A DNA stretch of 64,000 nt from Flavobacterium sediminilitoris. Lineage in GTDB: Bacteria > Bacteroidota > Bacteroidia > Flavobacteriales > Flavobacteriaceae. Made by a program: the position numbers and the translations under genes. Below, piece by piece: positions 46,515-55,287 of the stretch. The notes beneath the pieces are model-generated. The model worked only from the letters and a program-made list of their open reading frames with translations, did not search any database and was not told the DNA's origin. Position 1 is the stretch's first letter, and every line of letters starts with the position of its first letter. The stretch lies in NCBI RefSeq assembly GCF_023008245.1, contig NZ_CP090145.1, positions 2,418,001 to 2,482,000 on the forward strand, given 5' to 3'.

Positions 46515-47597
46515 ATGACAGCTATGTTAGATAGATTACAATATGTAAAGCAACGTTTTGACGAGATATCGGATTTGATTATTCAGCCTGATGTTATTGC
46601 TGATCAGAAGCGTTATGTACAATTAAATAAAGAATATAAAGACCTCAAAGGATTAGTTGAAAAACGTGAAGAATATATAGTTCTTGATGGTAATATTAAA
46701 GAAGCTAATGAGATTATTGCAGATGGATCTGATGCTGAAATGGTTGAAATGGCTAAAATGCAACTTGAAGAAGCAAAAGAGCGTTTGCCACAATTAGAAG
46801 AGGAAATTAAATTTATGTTGATTCCTAAAGATCCTGAAGATGCTAAGAATGTAATGGTTGAAATTCGTGCTGGTACAGGAGGAGATGAGGCTTCTATTTT
46901 TGCAGGTGATTTATATAGAATGTATACTAAATATTGCGAATCTAGAAACTGGAGAACTTCTGTTGTAGATATGAATGAAGGAACTTCAGGTGGATTTAAA
47001 GAGGTTATTTTTGAAGTAACAGGTGAAGATGTTTATGGAACTTTAAAGTTTGAAGCAGGTGTTCATCGTGTTCAACGTGTTCCTCAAACAGAAACACAAG
47101 GACGTGTTCATACATCAGCCGCTACTGTTATGGTATTACCAGAAGCAGAAGAATTTGATGTACAAATTGATATGAATGATGTTCGTGTAGATTTTTTCTG
47201 TTCATCAGGACCAGGAGGACAATCTGTAAATACTACAAAATCAGCAGTGCGTTTAACGCATATTCCAACTGGTTTAGTAGCACAATGTCAGGATCAAAAA
47301 TCGCAACATAAAAACAAAGACAAAGCATTAAATGTACTTCGTTCTCGTTTATATGAAATGGAGTTAGCTAAAAAAGAAGCTGAAGATGCTACAAAGAGAA
47401 CATCGCAAGTGAGTAGTGGTGACCGCTCTGCAAAAATTAGAACTTATAATTATGCTCAAGGTCGTGTAACAGATCATAGAATTGGTTTAACATTGTATGA
47501 TTTGGGTAATATTATGAATGGTGATATTCAAAAAATTGTTGAAGAATTACAGCTTGTTGCTAATACTGAAAAATTAAAAGAATCAGAAGTTTTTTAA
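46515..47597 (+). CDS. prfA: Peptide chain release factor 1
   Basis: The 360-residue factor ends translation at UAA and UAG. The GGQ catalytic loop is [27 protein letters not shown], and the stop-codon-reading tripeptide is PQT in [11 protein letters not shown], fitting the PxT signature of RF1. The conserved [22 protein letters not shown] block precedes it. Starts at 46515 ([11 protein letters not shown]) and 46524 (MLDRLQYV) are both possible; the short distance from the -7 box favours the second. The gene is complete and ends at a hairpin terminator. Confidence 0.97.
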   Translation: MTAMLDRLQYVKQRFDEISDLIIQPDVIADQKRYVQLNKEYKDLKGLVEKREEYIVLDGNIKEANEIIADGSDAEMVEMAKMQLEEAKERLPQLEEEIKFMLIPKDPEDAKNVMVEIRAGTGGDEASIFAGDLYRMYTKYCESRNWRTSVVDMNEGTSGGFKEVIFEVTGEDVYGTLKFEAGVHRVQRVPQTETQGRVHTSAATVMVLPEAEEFDVQIDMNDVRVDFFCSSGPGGQSVNTTKSAVRLTHIPTGLVAQCQDQKSQHKNKDKALNVLRSRLYEMELAKKEAEDATKRTSQVSSGDRSAKIRTYNYAQGRVTDHRIGLTLYDLGNIMNGDIQKIVEELQLVANTEKLKESEVF

Positions 47598-47617
47598 AAT
47601 AAAATACAGTATTTTTG

Positions 47618-47644
47618 AGGTTATAAACGTTTAGTTTATAACCT
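47618..47644 (+). terminator. Terminator after prfA
   Basis: AGGTTATAAAC (47618-47628) pairs with GTTTATAACCT (47634-47644) and is followed by a T run. Confidence 0.85.
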
Positions 47645-47670
47645 TTTTTGTTTTAAAAAATATTTATGAT

Positions 47671-48969
47671 ATGAAAAAATGTTTATTTGTATTTATTGTT
47701 TCTATTACGAGTTTTTATGGTTATTCACAATCTTTTTTTGGAACCCAATATGATAATTATTCAGGAATAAATAGTGTTATTTCTAATCCTTCAAATATTA
47801 TAAATTCTCGTTTTAAAACAGATATTAATTTATCATCAGCTAGTTTATTTGCTGGAAACGATTACTATTCTGTGAAATTAGGAGATTTACTATCAAATGA
47901 TTATGATTTTGAAAAACAATCAACAAAACACCCAAAGGCAAATAATAATTTTTATACTAATATTGATGCTCTAGGACCTTCTTTCATGGTGAATATTAAT
48001 GATAAAAGTGCAGTTGCTTTCTTTTCAAGAGTAAGAGCCATTACTCATGTGAGTAAGATAAGTGGTTTGTTTTTAAATCAAATTCAAGATGAGGTTAATG
48101 AAGACTTTTATTTTGAAAATCAAAATTTTAGCGGAGCTTCAAATGCTTGGATTGAGTATGGATTAAGTTATGCTAGGGTTTTAATTGATAATGATACTCA
48201 TAGTTTAAAAGGAGGAATATCAATTAAGTATTTAAATGGAATATCATCGGGTTATATAAAAGCTAGAAATTTATCTGTTAATTATGATTATACAGGTTTG
48301 GATGTAACAGATAGAACCACTACAACAGGAAATATAGAAACAGGAAATATTAGTAGTTTAAATGATTTTGATGATCCATTTGACAATAGAGGATCTGGTT
48401 TTGGAGTAGATCTAGGTGTTACATACGAACTGAAATCGAAGGATTTTGATGATTATTTATTGAAATTTGGATTATCGGTTACTGATTTAGGAAAGCTTAA
48501 ATATAAAAATGCTACAAAGGTATATTATGATGCCAATGCTTCATACACAGATGCAGAGTTTGCTCTAAATGATGATTTTGATTCATATTATACAAGAATA
48601 AGTGAAAGTAAATCATTTAACGTTTCATTACCAAGTACTTTGCATTTAAATGCAGATTGGCATTTGAGTAAGAAATTCTTTTTAAATTTAAATTCGGATT
48701 TAAACCTTATAAGTGTTGATAATACAAATTCAAATTTTGTAAATAATACTTTTTCTTTAACACCAAGATTTGAAACTAAATGGTTGAGTATATATGCTCC
48801 TTTAAGTAGTGTTCAGAATTCAGGATTTCAAGCAGGTTTTGGTTTTAGAGCAGGACCATTATTAATTGGTTCAGGTTCGGTTGTTTCTGCTTTATTTGAC
48901 GAAACGGATGCAATAGATGTCCATGTAGGATTAAAAATTCCTATTTATAAAGGAAGTAAGAATAATTAA
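47671..48969 (+). CDS. DUF5723 outer membrane protein
   Basis: The 432-residue protein has a signal peptide (MKKCLFVFIVSITSFYGYSQ) and then the DUF5723 pattern SFFGTQYDNYSGINSVISNPSNIINSRFKTDINLSSASLF. Alternating hydrophobic strands through GFQAGFGFRAGPLLIGSGSVVSALF indicate an outer membrane beta-barrel; the N-P-S-N region resembles PorV/FadL-like barrels. Function is unknown. It stands alone between two terminators. Confidence 0.85.
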   Translation: MKKCLFVFIVSITSFYGYSQSFFGTQYDNYSGINSVISNPSNIINSRFKTDINLSSASLFAGNDYYSVKLGDLLSNDYDFEKQSTKHPKANNNFYTNIDALGPSFMVNINDKSAVAFFSRVRAITHVSKISGLFLNQIQDEVNEDFYFENQNFSGASNAWIEYGLSYARVLIDNDTHSLKGGISIKYLNGISSGYIKARNLSVNYDYTGLDVTDRTTTTGNIETGNISSLNDFDDPFDNRGSGFGVDLGVTYELKSKDFDDYLLKFGLSVTDLGKLKYKNATKVYYDANASYTDAEFALNDDFDSYYTRISESKSFNVSLPSTLHLNADWHLSKKFFLNLNSDLNLISVDNTNSNFVNNTFSLTPRFETKWLSIYAPLSSVQNSGFQAGFGFRAGPLLIGSGSVVSALFDETDAIDVHVGLKIPIYKGSKNN

Positions 48970-48974
48970 AAATA

Positions 48975-49002
48975 AAAACAGCGAGAATTTTCTCGCTGTT
49001 TT
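48975..49002 (+). terminator. Terminator after the DUF5723 gene
   Basis: AAAACAGCGAGA (48975-48986) pairs with TCTCGCTGTTTT (48991-49002) around four bases, followed by T residues. It also flanks the end of the convergent DUF6565 gene. Confidence 0.9.
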
Positions 49003-49041
49003 TTGTCAATCAAAACTAAACCAATCACATATTACTAACTT

Positions 49042-49692
49042 TTACTCTTTTGCTTCAGCGTTTTCATCTGATTTTGCACCCATTCTATTAACAGTATACA
49101 TTGGAGCAAATTTTATTTTTAAAGCGGCAATCTTTTTATTGTCTTCAGAAGATAAACCTTCATTCTCTACTGTATTCTTTCTAGTATCTAAAGCTTCATA
49201 TAATAACTTAATTTCATCCCAATCTTCTCTAGAATAAGAATCTTTGTTTTTATCAACTGTAGTAACAAAACGTTCGTAGATTGCGGCAATATTATCTTTA
49301 TTTACCCAGCTAAATGTTTTGTCTTTGCCTATTATTTCTTCTCCAAATAATGATTTTTTGAAGTTTTCTTCTTCTATTTCGGCTTTGTTCATTATTGCTT
49401 TAGCTTTGTATTCCTCATACTTTAAAGTTGATTCATTTAAAGTTGCTTCAACATCTGATTTATTTTCTAGCTCACTTGTTGCATTTTCGGCATTCATTTT
49501 TTTAACGTCATAGTTTGCTTGAATTTTATCCCAATCTTGAATTGTTTCGCTTGTTTCAATTGCACTAATAGAATCTACATACATTATATACTCATCTATT
49601 TTATTTTGTGCTATTTCCTGTTTTTCATTTTTACAAGAGGTTATTCCAATTGCAATTGTTGCAAATCCTAATATTACTTTTAAATTTTTCAT
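49042..49692 (-). CDS. DUF6565-like lipoprotein
   Basis: The 216-residue protein has a lipoprotein signal (MKNLKVILGFATIAIGITSC, C20) and a mostly alpha-helical charged mature part (KIDEYIMYVDSISAIETSETIQDWDKIQANYDVKKMNAENA, KNTVENEGLSSEDNKKIAALKIKFA). It resembles DUF6565, found with envelope-stress clusters in Flavobacterium. It is the last gene of the 49-52 kb minus-strand series but has its own 106-bp upstream region, which carries TGTTACA (49754-49760) and a 16-base motif shared with 52961-52976. Confidence 0.78.
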   Translation of the reverse strand: MKNLKVILGFATIAIGITSCKNEKQEIAQNKIDEYIMYVDSISAIETSETIQDWDKIQANYDVKKMNAENATSELENKSDVEATLNESTLKYEEYKAKAIMNKAEIEEENFKKSLFGEEIIGKDKTFSWVNKDNIAAIYERFVTTVDKNKDSYSREDWDEIKLLYEALDTRKNTVENEGLSSEDNKKIAALKIKFAPMYTVNRMGAKSDENAEAKE

Positions 49693-49750
49693 GTTTTTAA
49701 ATTTTAATTGTTAGTATTTCTTTTGTAAAGGTATTGTGGTTGTTAAACTT

Positions 49751-49790
49751 TTATGTTACATAATATTCTTAGAATGTTATATAATTTTAA
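49751..49790. promoter_or_regulatory. Putative regulatory motifs before DUF6565 gene
   Basis: TTATGT-T-ACATAA (49751-49763) is an odd perfect inverted repeat. TGTTATATAATTTTAA (49775-49790) recurs exactly at 52961-52976 before another gene of the same cluster. Confidence 0.45.
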
Positions 49791-49798
49791 ATTAGCTA

Positions 49799-50335
49799 TT
49801 AAAGTTTAAATCCGTAAGCTAATCGAAGTGCAATTTGTCCTAATCCTTTATCTAATGTATTGTTACTGATTGTTGGAAAATCAGGTAAATATTCATATCG
49901 AACACTTATATCAATGTATTTTGTTGCATAACCAAAAGTTGGGCTTAGCAATAATGATGTTTTATTATAATCATTTGTTACAGCAAAAGCAGCTCCTGCT
50001 TCTCCCATTACATAGAACTGATCTTTAAAAATAAAGGCTTTAAATCCAGCTTTTACAGGAATATATCCTAAATCATTATCATCGCCACTTACAAATAAAT
50101 TGTTGAAACCTGTTGTTAAGGTTAGAGAATAGACTTTAGAAAAATCATATTGTAAACGAACGTCTCCACCAATATTTAAATCGTATGGTTCACTAAATGG
50201 ATAACCAGCAGTTAAACCAAAACCTAATTTAAATTTTTGATCATAACTTTCAGAAGTACTCTTTTGTGAAAATGATTTTGAAGTTCCAATGAATACTAGC
50301 ATTATTACTAGAATGCTTTTAATTAATTTTTTCAT
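49799..50335 (-). CDS. Outer membrane beta-barrel protein
   Basis: The 178-residue protein has a signal peptide (MKKLIKSILVIMLVFIGTSKSFSQ) and eight or so amphipathic strands (FKLGFGLTAGYPFS, YSLTLTTGFNNLF, KAFIFKDQFYVMGEAGAAF, ISVRYEYLPDFP), ending LRLAYGFKL with a C-terminal aromatic-hydrophobic pattern. It is a small OmpA/OmpW-like barrel of unknown function. It lies 10 bp after the small protein at 50346-50687 and is probably in the same transcript. Confidence 0.85.
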   Translation of the reverse strand: MKKLIKSILVIMLVFIGTSKSFSQKSTSESYDQKFKLGFGLTAGYPFSEPYDLNIGGDVRLQYDFSKVYSLTLTTGFNNLFVSGDDNDLGYIPVKAGFKAFIFKDQFYVMGEAGAAFAVTNDYNKTSLLLSPTFGYATKYIDISVRYEYLPDFPTISNNTLDKGLGQIALRLAYGFKL

Positions 50336-50345
50336 GATTACATTA

Positions 50346-50687
50346 CTATTTATTTTCGACTTTATTTGTTATCAGGTTTGTTATTATATATTGTAGAACA
50401 TTTCCTGATATTTTTTTAAATGGATTATTTGAATTCCCAAAAAGTACTTTCTTGGATATATAACCACCTAAAATTCCTAATGATGTTTTAAAAATATTTG
50501 TTTTGATTTCCGAATCGTGTTTTATTTCGTTGAACGTTTCTTTAATCAGGTTTATAGGTTTTAGGCTTTCGTATGTTATTTCAAACTGATTTTTTAATAT
50601 AATAAAATCGGTTTCTTGCTTTGCTTTTAAAAGTTCAATTCTATTTGCTAGTTGAACTCTTTTATCTTTCTTTTTCATTTTCTTCAA
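50346..50687 (-). CDS. Small basic protein of the envelope cluster
   Basis: The 113-residue protein is lysine-rich at its N-terminus (MKKMKKKDKRVQLANRIELLKAKQETDF) and has a glycine-containing weakly hydrophobic part (TNIFKTSLGILGGYISKKVLFG) near residues 72-95. I recognise no named family. It overlaps the holin-like gene by 26 bp, so its translation depends on it. Similar small genes next to holin-like and YtxH genes occur in Flavobacterium clusters, as far as I recall. Confidence 0.7.
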   Translation of the reverse strand: MKKMKKKDKRVQLANRIELLKAKQETDFIILKNQFEITYESLKPINLIKETFNEIKHDSEIKTNIFKTSLGILGGYISKKVLFGNSNNPFKKISGNVLQYIITNLITNKVENK

Positions 50688-51045
50688 TTTTATTTTTTAG
50701 CAAAGTATTTATCATTAATTCGTTTATTGGATTCTCAATAGTTTTCTTCTTATACTTATATATAAGTAATCCTAAGAGTAAATAAACAAATGAAACGATT
50801 AAGAAACCGATGTAATATTCACCAATTAATTTTCCAATCCATAGGCTTATGCCAATATTGATAAAAAATAGAAAGAAGGCTACTAAAACTATAATTGCAA
50901 TGTGTGATACTAAAACGGATATTGCTTCTGAAATTTTTTCAATTGCGCTTAGTTTTATAAGCTCAACACTTGTTTTGGTATAGTTTTCTGCTTTTTCAAA
51001 TAGATTCTCTATTGCAGTAGCTTTATCTTCTATTTTTGTTTTCAT
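50662..51045 (-). CDS. Phage-holin-like (Holin_X/YqjE) membrane protein
   Basis: The 127-residue protein has two membrane helices (SHIAIIVLVAFFLFFINIGISLWIG and YIGFLIVSFVYLLLGLLIY) after an amphipathic N-terminus (AIENLFEKAENYTKTSVELIKLSAIEKISE). This is the layout of the holin-superfamily/YqjE proteins, which in these chromosomal clusters are not phage lysis factors. It overlaps the YtxH gene by one base and the next small gene by 26 bp, forming one coupled unit. Confidence 0.82.
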   Translation of the reverse strand: MKTKIEDKATAIENLFEKAENYTKTSVELIKLSAIEKISEAISVLVSHIAIIVLVAFFLFFINIGISLWIGKLIGEYYIGFLIVSFVYLLLGLLIYKYKKKTIENPINELMINTLLKNKIEENEKER

Positions 51046-51311
51046 TATTGCATTTTTTTAAGTTCGCTCTCTATTCTTGACTTTCCTTCTTCTATAATTG
51101 ACTTTGCATTTTCTGAAACAGACTGATATTTTTCTTCCATTTCAAGCAGGAAAGAATCAAAATCTTCTTTTAGATTATCTTTCAAATCTTTTGACTTGTC
51201 TTTGATTTTTTTTCTTGTGTTTTTTCCTTTGTCTGGAGCAAAAAGTACACCTAATACAGCTCCTGCTGCTAATCCTCCAATTACTCCTAATACTACATTA
51301 CTTGTTTTCAT
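51045..51311 (-). CDS. YtxH domain protein
   Basis: The 88-residue protein has a YtxH domain: an N-terminal glycine-rich helix (NVVLGVIGGLAAGAVLGVLFAPDKG) then a charged coiled-coil-like helix (KNTRKKIKDKSKDLKDNLKEDFDSFLLEMEEKYQSV). YtxH proteins are general-stress membrane proteins in Bacillus; here it lies in an envelope-stress-type set. It overlaps the holin-like gene by one base and follows a 51-residue membrane peptide gene by 13 bp. Confidence 0.88.
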   Translation of the reverse strand: MKTSNVVLGVIGGLAAGAVLGVLFAPDKGKNTRKKIKDKSKDLKDNLKEDFDSFLLEMEEKYQSVSENAKSIIEEGKSRIESELKKMQ

Positions 51312-51324
51312 AATTTTTTATTTT

Positions 51325-51480
51325 TTAAATATTCTTACTTTTTTTAATTATTTTTAATAATACTGCTATTACTGCTATAACAAGTAGGATATGAATTAGA
51401 TTTCCAAAACTTCCTACATATAATCCTAAGGCCCATAATATTACCAATATCACAGCGACCAGATACAAAATGTTTCCCAT
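51325..51480 (-). CDS. 51-residue lmo0937-family membrane peptide
   Basis: ATG at 51480 opens a 51-residue frame, MGNILYLVAVILVILWALGL then YVGSFGNLIHILLVIAVIAVLLKIIKKSKNI, ending with the stop at 51325. Two hydrophobic helices separated by a Gly-Ser-His turn and the MGNILY start are the lmo0937-family pattern, a very short stress-associated membrane protein found widely in Bacteroidota and Firmicutes. It is followed by YtxH after 13 bp, so it opens the lmo0937-YtxH-holin-like unit. Confidence 0.87.
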   Translation of the reverse strand: MGNILYLVAVILVILWALGLYVGSFGNLIHILLVIAVIAVLLKIIKKSKNI

Positions 51481-51511
51481 GATGTTACTTTTTAAATGTT
51501 ACTATTGTTTT

Positions 51512-52141
51512 TTATAGACGAAAACCTACATACAAACTAAGTGCACTATTTTTTGCATCTGGAAAAGTGTAAGTTGTTCCACCAAAAGATTGTTCTTTAC
51601 CAATAGTTTGTAAACCATAGTTGTATCGAACACCTATTGAAGCAGATTCAAAGTCAAATCCAACTCCACCAGATAAACCGTAATCAAATTTGTTTAAATC
51701 GTCATTACTAATGTTCTCTTCAAAGTCAAAAACGCCATTACTTGTTTCGTTTGTTGCTTTTCCATCAATTAAGTAAGCGACATAAGGTCCAAAATGAAGA
51801 TTGAAGTTTCGGGTTACGTTTAATTTTAATAAAAGAGGTACTTCTAAATAGTTTAATTTTAATCGAGATGTACCAGATGCGAATGCATTGTCATAAACCA
51901 ATTCGGCTCCTTTTCTAGAGAAGTTAAACTCTGGTTGAATAGATACCGCATCTGAAACAGGTAAATTTGCATAAAGACCCAGATTAAAACTGGTTAAAAT
52001 ATTATTGTCGTCAACTTCTTCCGCATATAAATTAGTAAAATTTACACCACCTTTAATTCCTACTGAAGGATTTTTTGTTTGCGCATTGGTAACATTTAAA
52101 AATGCAACACAAGCCATTCCTGTTAAAAATAATTTCTTCAT
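51512..52141 (-). CDS. PorT-like outer membrane beta-barrel protein
   Basis: The 209-residue protein has a signal peptide (MKKLFLTGMACVAFLNVTNAQ) and the OMP_b-brl_2 pattern: NPSVGIKGGVNFTNLYAEE, FNLGLYANLPVSDAVSIQPEFNFSRKGAEL, YLEVPLLLKLNVTRNFNLHFGPYVAYLI and a final LSLYVGFRL strand. Such PorT-like barrels are common in Bacteroidota; a link to type IX secretion should not be assumed. It begins the run of envelope genes; upstream (52232-52238) is TGTTACA. Confidence 0.87.
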   Translation of the reverse strand: MKKLFLTGMACVAFLNVTNAQTKNPSVGIKGGVNFTNLYAEEVDDNNILTSFNLGLYANLPVSDAVSIQPEFNFSRKGAELVYDNAFASGTSRLKLNYLEVPLLLKLNVTRNFNLHFGPYVAYLIDGKATNETSNGVFDFEENISNDDLNKFDYGLSGGVGFDFESASIGVRYNYGLQTIGKEQSFGGTTYTFPDAKNSALSLYVGFRL

Positions 52142-52291
52142 TTTGTTTGATTTTTTTTTAAGTTACTATAATTTGTTTTTGTAGCTTTTCTTATACTACA
52201 TTACAAAGGTGCAACTTATCTAAAGCTTTTGTGTTACATGATAATAAGAGAGATTTATACAATTCCCACATCTCTTATATTAGACATAAAA

Positions 52292-52315
52292 AAACTCCTT
52301 GTAAGAAAGGAGTTT
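52292..52315 (-). terminator. Terminator of the DUF4142-like gene
   Basis: AAACTCCTT (52292-52300) pairs with AAGGAGTTT (52307-52315), giving a U tract for the minus-strand transcript 20 bp past the stop at 52336. Confidence 0.78.
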
Positions 52316-52335
52316 GTTAAGATTTTAGGTTATAT

Positions 52336-52887
52336 TTATTCAAGTCTCTGTTCTATTTTTTTCAGATTCTTATTTAGTATTGCAATTGTTTTTACTGAAA
52401 AAACTTTTAAATCTATGTTTGATGATGATTTTGTAATTGTCTCAAACGTATTGATTTCTTCTTTTAATGAACTTTCTAATTCGGATAAATAAATATAATC
52501 ACGATTTGTATTTTCAGTTATTGTATCTAATTCTTCATTGATATCATAAAGTGTATCTGGAATTATAATTAAATTTTCTTTTGCAATTTTTTTTATCGAT
52601 TTTTTAATTTCAATATGTTGCTTTTCTATGTCTTTTAATAAATGTTTTGTTGTAGTATTTAAATCTTTAGTTTGAGCAATGCTAGATAATTCAATTACTT
52701 TTAAATTAGATTCAACAACTTCAGTTAGTATTTGAGAATCAATTTTAGTATCAATATTTTGATTAATTAATTCAAGTATAGATTTGTTTTCGTCATTACT
52801 TTTCTTTACACATGATGCTACACTAAAAAAGGCTAGTAAAGTTAAAGCTAAGTAAAATGAAAAGATTCTGATTTTTAGCTTTTTCAT
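52336..52887 (-). CDS. DUF4142-like lipoprotein
   Basis: I start it at 52887 (MKKLKIRIFSFYLALTLLAFFSVASC), 183 residues, because the longer frame from 52914 only adds MFRNKYKIK. The signal ends with a lipobox SVASC (C26 in this numbering). The mature helices include VIELSSIAQTKDLNTTTKHLLKDIEKQHIEIKKSIKKIAKENLI, which resembles the ferritin-like DUF4142 domain. The metal ligands of that fold cannot be confirmed. It is monocistronic; upstream are GTTATATAAC (52941-52950) and the motif at 52961-52976. Confidence 0.72.
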   Translation of the reverse strand: MKKLKIRIFSFYLALTLLAFFSVASCVKKSNDENKSILELINQNIDTKIDSQILTEVVESNLKVIELSSIAQTKDLNTTTKHLLKDIEKQHIEIKKSIKKIAKENLIIIPDTLYDINEELDTITENTNRDYIYLSELESSLKEEINTFETITKSSSNIDLKVFSVKTIAILNKNLKKIEQRLE

Positions 52888-52940
52888 TTTTATTTTATAT
52901 TTATTACGAAACAAAGTTCTAAAAAACGGTTTGAAAAGAT

Positions 52941-52976
52941 GTTATATAACTTTCCTTAAGTGTTATATAATTTTAA
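52941..52976. promoter_or_regulatory. Repeated TGTTATATAA motifs
   Basis: GTTATATAAC (52941-52950) is a perfect 10-bp palindrome. TGTTATATAATTTTAA (52961-52976) repeats it 20 bp away and matches 49775-49790 exactly. Two copies spaced two helical turns apart would suit a dimeric regulator. Confidence 0.45.
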
Positions 52977-53054
52977 TATAAATGTTTCTCTATAAATAAA
53001 TATTGAAAAAAAAAGATTGAATTAATTGGAATATTTCAAACTCTAATATAATTT

Positions 53055-54824
53055 TTATTTAGGAAGATAAATAATAAACGTAGCGCCTTCATTTAGAACA
53101 CCTTCTGCAAAAATGTAACCTTTATGATTTTCGACAATTTTTTTACAAATTGCTAAACCAACACCAGTTCCTGGAAATTCATTTTTACTATGTAATCTAT
53201 TAAATAATAGGAATATTTTGTGTGCATAAGCTTGATCAAAACCTAATCCGTTATCAGTAAATATAATTTTGATATACTCTTTATTTGATGAGTCATTAAG
53301 TAAAGGTTCGTTTATGGCTTTTACTTTTTTAGAACGTATTGTTATTATTGGAGGAACATCCTTTTTCGCATATTTTAAAGAGTTGCCAATAATATTAATA
53401 AACAATTGTTGTAATTGAAATTTTACCGCTTTAATTGTGTGTAATTTTCCAATGTTAATAGTCGCTTTTTTCTCTTCGATGCTTTCAGATAATTCTATTT
53501 TACTTTCTTCAGCTATTTCATTAAGATTAATTTTGCTAAAGACCTTTTCAGAACGATTAGTTCTGGAATATTGTAATAAATCATCAATTAAAACACGCAT
53601 TCTACTAGAAGCCTGTTTTATTTTTTCAAAGTATATTTTGCCAGATTCGGATAAGTTATCTTGTTCTTTTTCTGAAATTCTAGAAATAAAAGTCTGAATT
53701 TTTCGCAAAGGCTCTTGTAAATCATGACTGGCTACTTGATTAAATTCATTAAGTTCTTTATTATTTTGCTCCAGTTCTTTATTACGTTGTTTAATTAGTT
53801 CTTTTTTATTAAAATCATCAGTAATATCTTGAGTTGTTCCAATCATATTTTTATGACCTAAACTATCAATAAATATTTTACCAATTGTTCTGAAATGTCG
53901 TATTTCATTATTGTTTTTACGAATAATCCGATAATGAATTAATGGTAATGATTCATCTTTTAGAATGCTATCATTAGCTTCAATTAAAATATGTTTATCA
54001 TCTGGATGAACAAACTCTAATAAATTAGCTATTGTAGGATTAAAAGATTGCGGTTCACAGCCTAAGAGACGAAATTTATTATCAGAATAAGAAAATTGGT
54101 GGTTTTCAAAATTGAGTACCCAACTTCCATAATTTCCTAAAATTTCTGCTTGTCTACTTGATTCGTCGAAAATTTTAAGTTCAATATTTTGCTTTATAAG
54201 TGATTTATAGTTTTTAATAATTCGTAAATAACCTAAAACTAAAATAAGAATTGAAATTAAAAATGATGAAAATATGATTAAAGGAGTATTTGAATTATTG
54301 TATTTGTAAATTTTCTCATGAACATATAAAAGCTTGTTTTCTAATGTAATCATTTTACTAACTTCACGTCTAATAGAATCCATTACAACTTTGCCTTCTT
54401 TAAAAATAGTATTAAATTCTCTTTGTGTTTTAAAATCTTTCTTAAAATAAGAGAATCGTTTATCAACAAGATTGTATATTTTTTTTAAGTGTTTTTGCTG
54501 ATTTTGGTTATTTTTTGTGCTATTGTTTAATATTTCAAAAGAAATATTAATATTGTTTCGAGCATTAATATAAGGATCAAGATAAATAGAATCTCCACCT
54601 GTTATTACAAAACCTCTATGACCTGTTTCAGCATCTTTTATATAAGACATTAACTGTTCTAATTCTAATGAAATTTCATAAGTATTCATCAAAACAGCAC
54701 TGGTTTTGTCTAAATCTTTAATATGTCTATACGTAATAGAAGCTAAAAGAATTAGAATAAATAGAGCAATTAGAAAAACAGCTCTAATAAAAGCGATTGA
54801 TTTGAAGAATTTTGATTGGAACAT
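53055..54824 (-). CDS. CHASE3/PAS sensor histidine kinase
   Basis: The 589-residue membrane kinase has helix 1 (SIAFIRAVFLIALFILILLASI), a CHASE3-like sensing region (about 40-180: SLELEQLMSYIKDAETGHRGFVITGG), helix 2 (TPLIIFSSFLISILILVLGY), a PAS domain (about 225-345) and a HisKA domain with SHDLQEPLRKIQTF. The HATPase part has NIIGNSLKYAKKD, FTDNGLGFDQ and GTGVGLAICKKIVENHKG. It begins exactly at the response-regulator stop (one-base overlap) and closes the AraC/response-regulator/kinase operon. Substrate signal is unknown. Confidence 0.92.
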   Translation of the reverse strand: MFQSKFFKSIAFIRAVFLIALFILILLASITYRHIKDLDKTSAVLMNTYEISLELEQLMSYIKDAETGHRGFVITGGDSIYLDPYINARNNINISFEILNNSTKNNQNQQKHLKKIYNLVDKRFSYFKKDFKTQREFNTIFKEGKVVMDSIRREVSKMITLENKLLYVHEKIYKYNNSNTPLIIFSSFLISILILVLGYLRIIKNYKSLIKQNIELKIFDESSRQAEILGNYGSWVLNFENHQFSYSDNKFRLLGCEPQSFNPTIANLLEFVHPDDKHILIEANDSILKDESLPLIHYRIIRKNNNEIRHFRTIGKIFIDSLGHKNMIGTTQDITDDFNKKELIKQRNKELEQNNKELNEFNQVASHDLQEPLRKIQTFISRISEKEQDNLSESGKIYFEKIKQASSRMRVLIDDLLQYSRTNRSEKVFSKINLNEIAEESKIELSESIEEKKATINIGKLHTIKAVKFQLQQLFINIIGNSLKYAKKDVPPIITIRSKKVKAINEPLLNDSSNKEYIKIIFTDNGLGFDQAYAHKIFLLFNRLHSKNEFPGTGVGLAICKKIVENHKGYIFAEGVLNEGATFIIYLPK

Positions 54825-55273
54825 TATAATATTCGTAATAAAAAATTTTCTTTATTTAATCCAGATGTGTGATATTGCCAATTCAATGTTACAACTTCAT
54901 TTAAAACCTTCTTTAAAGTATTAAAATCGCTTGGTTTCTTAATATAAATATTTGCGCCTAATACAAAAGTATTTTCCACATCTTCATCAGAAGAAGAAGT
55001 AGAATAAATAGCAATGGCAATATCTTTAAACCTATCATTTTGTTTAATTTCTTTTAAACAATCAATACCAGATTTTATAGGCATATTTAAATCGAGAAAA
55101 ATGATATTTGGCAAAACACTTTCAGGATTATTAAGAAAATCCATCAATTGTACACCATTATTTACTGTGTTAACAACAGTATTAATTTTTAATTCATCGA
55201 AAGCATCAGTAAAAAACAGTCTATCATCTTCATCATCATCGGCTAATGTTATTAGAATAAAATCTTTTTGCAT
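54824..55273 (-). CDS. Single-domain response regulator (Rcp1-like)
   Basis: The 149-residue protein is a receiver domain only. It has an acidic pocket (LADDDEDDRLFF), phospho-acceptor D61 (IIFLDLNMPIKSG), a T/S switch residue in AIYSTSSSDED and the lysine in NIYIKKPSDF. With no output domain, it probably passes phosphate on or acts by protein contact, as Rcp1-type regulators do. It lies 14 bp after the AraC gene and overlaps the kinase start by one base. Confidence 0.92.
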   Translation of the reverse strand: MQKDFILITLADDDEDDRLFFTDAFDELKINTVVNTVNNGVQLMDFLNNPESVLPNIIFLDLNMPIKSGIDCLKEIKQNDRFKDIAIAIYSTSSSDEDVENTFVLGANIYIKKPSDFNTLKKVLNEVVTLNWQYHTSGLNKENFLLRIL

Positions 55274-55287
55274 ATAAAATAATGGAA

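Noticed and set aside
50662..51045. Holin-like gene taken as a sign of a prophage
   Set aside because: No phage structural, lysis or integrase genes are nearby; the gene lies with YtxH and small stress-type genes, its usual chromosomal setting.
52229..52492. Plus-strand frame overlapping the DUF4142-like gene
   Set aside because: It reads antisense through a terminator and a good lipoprotein gene; it is a shadow frame.
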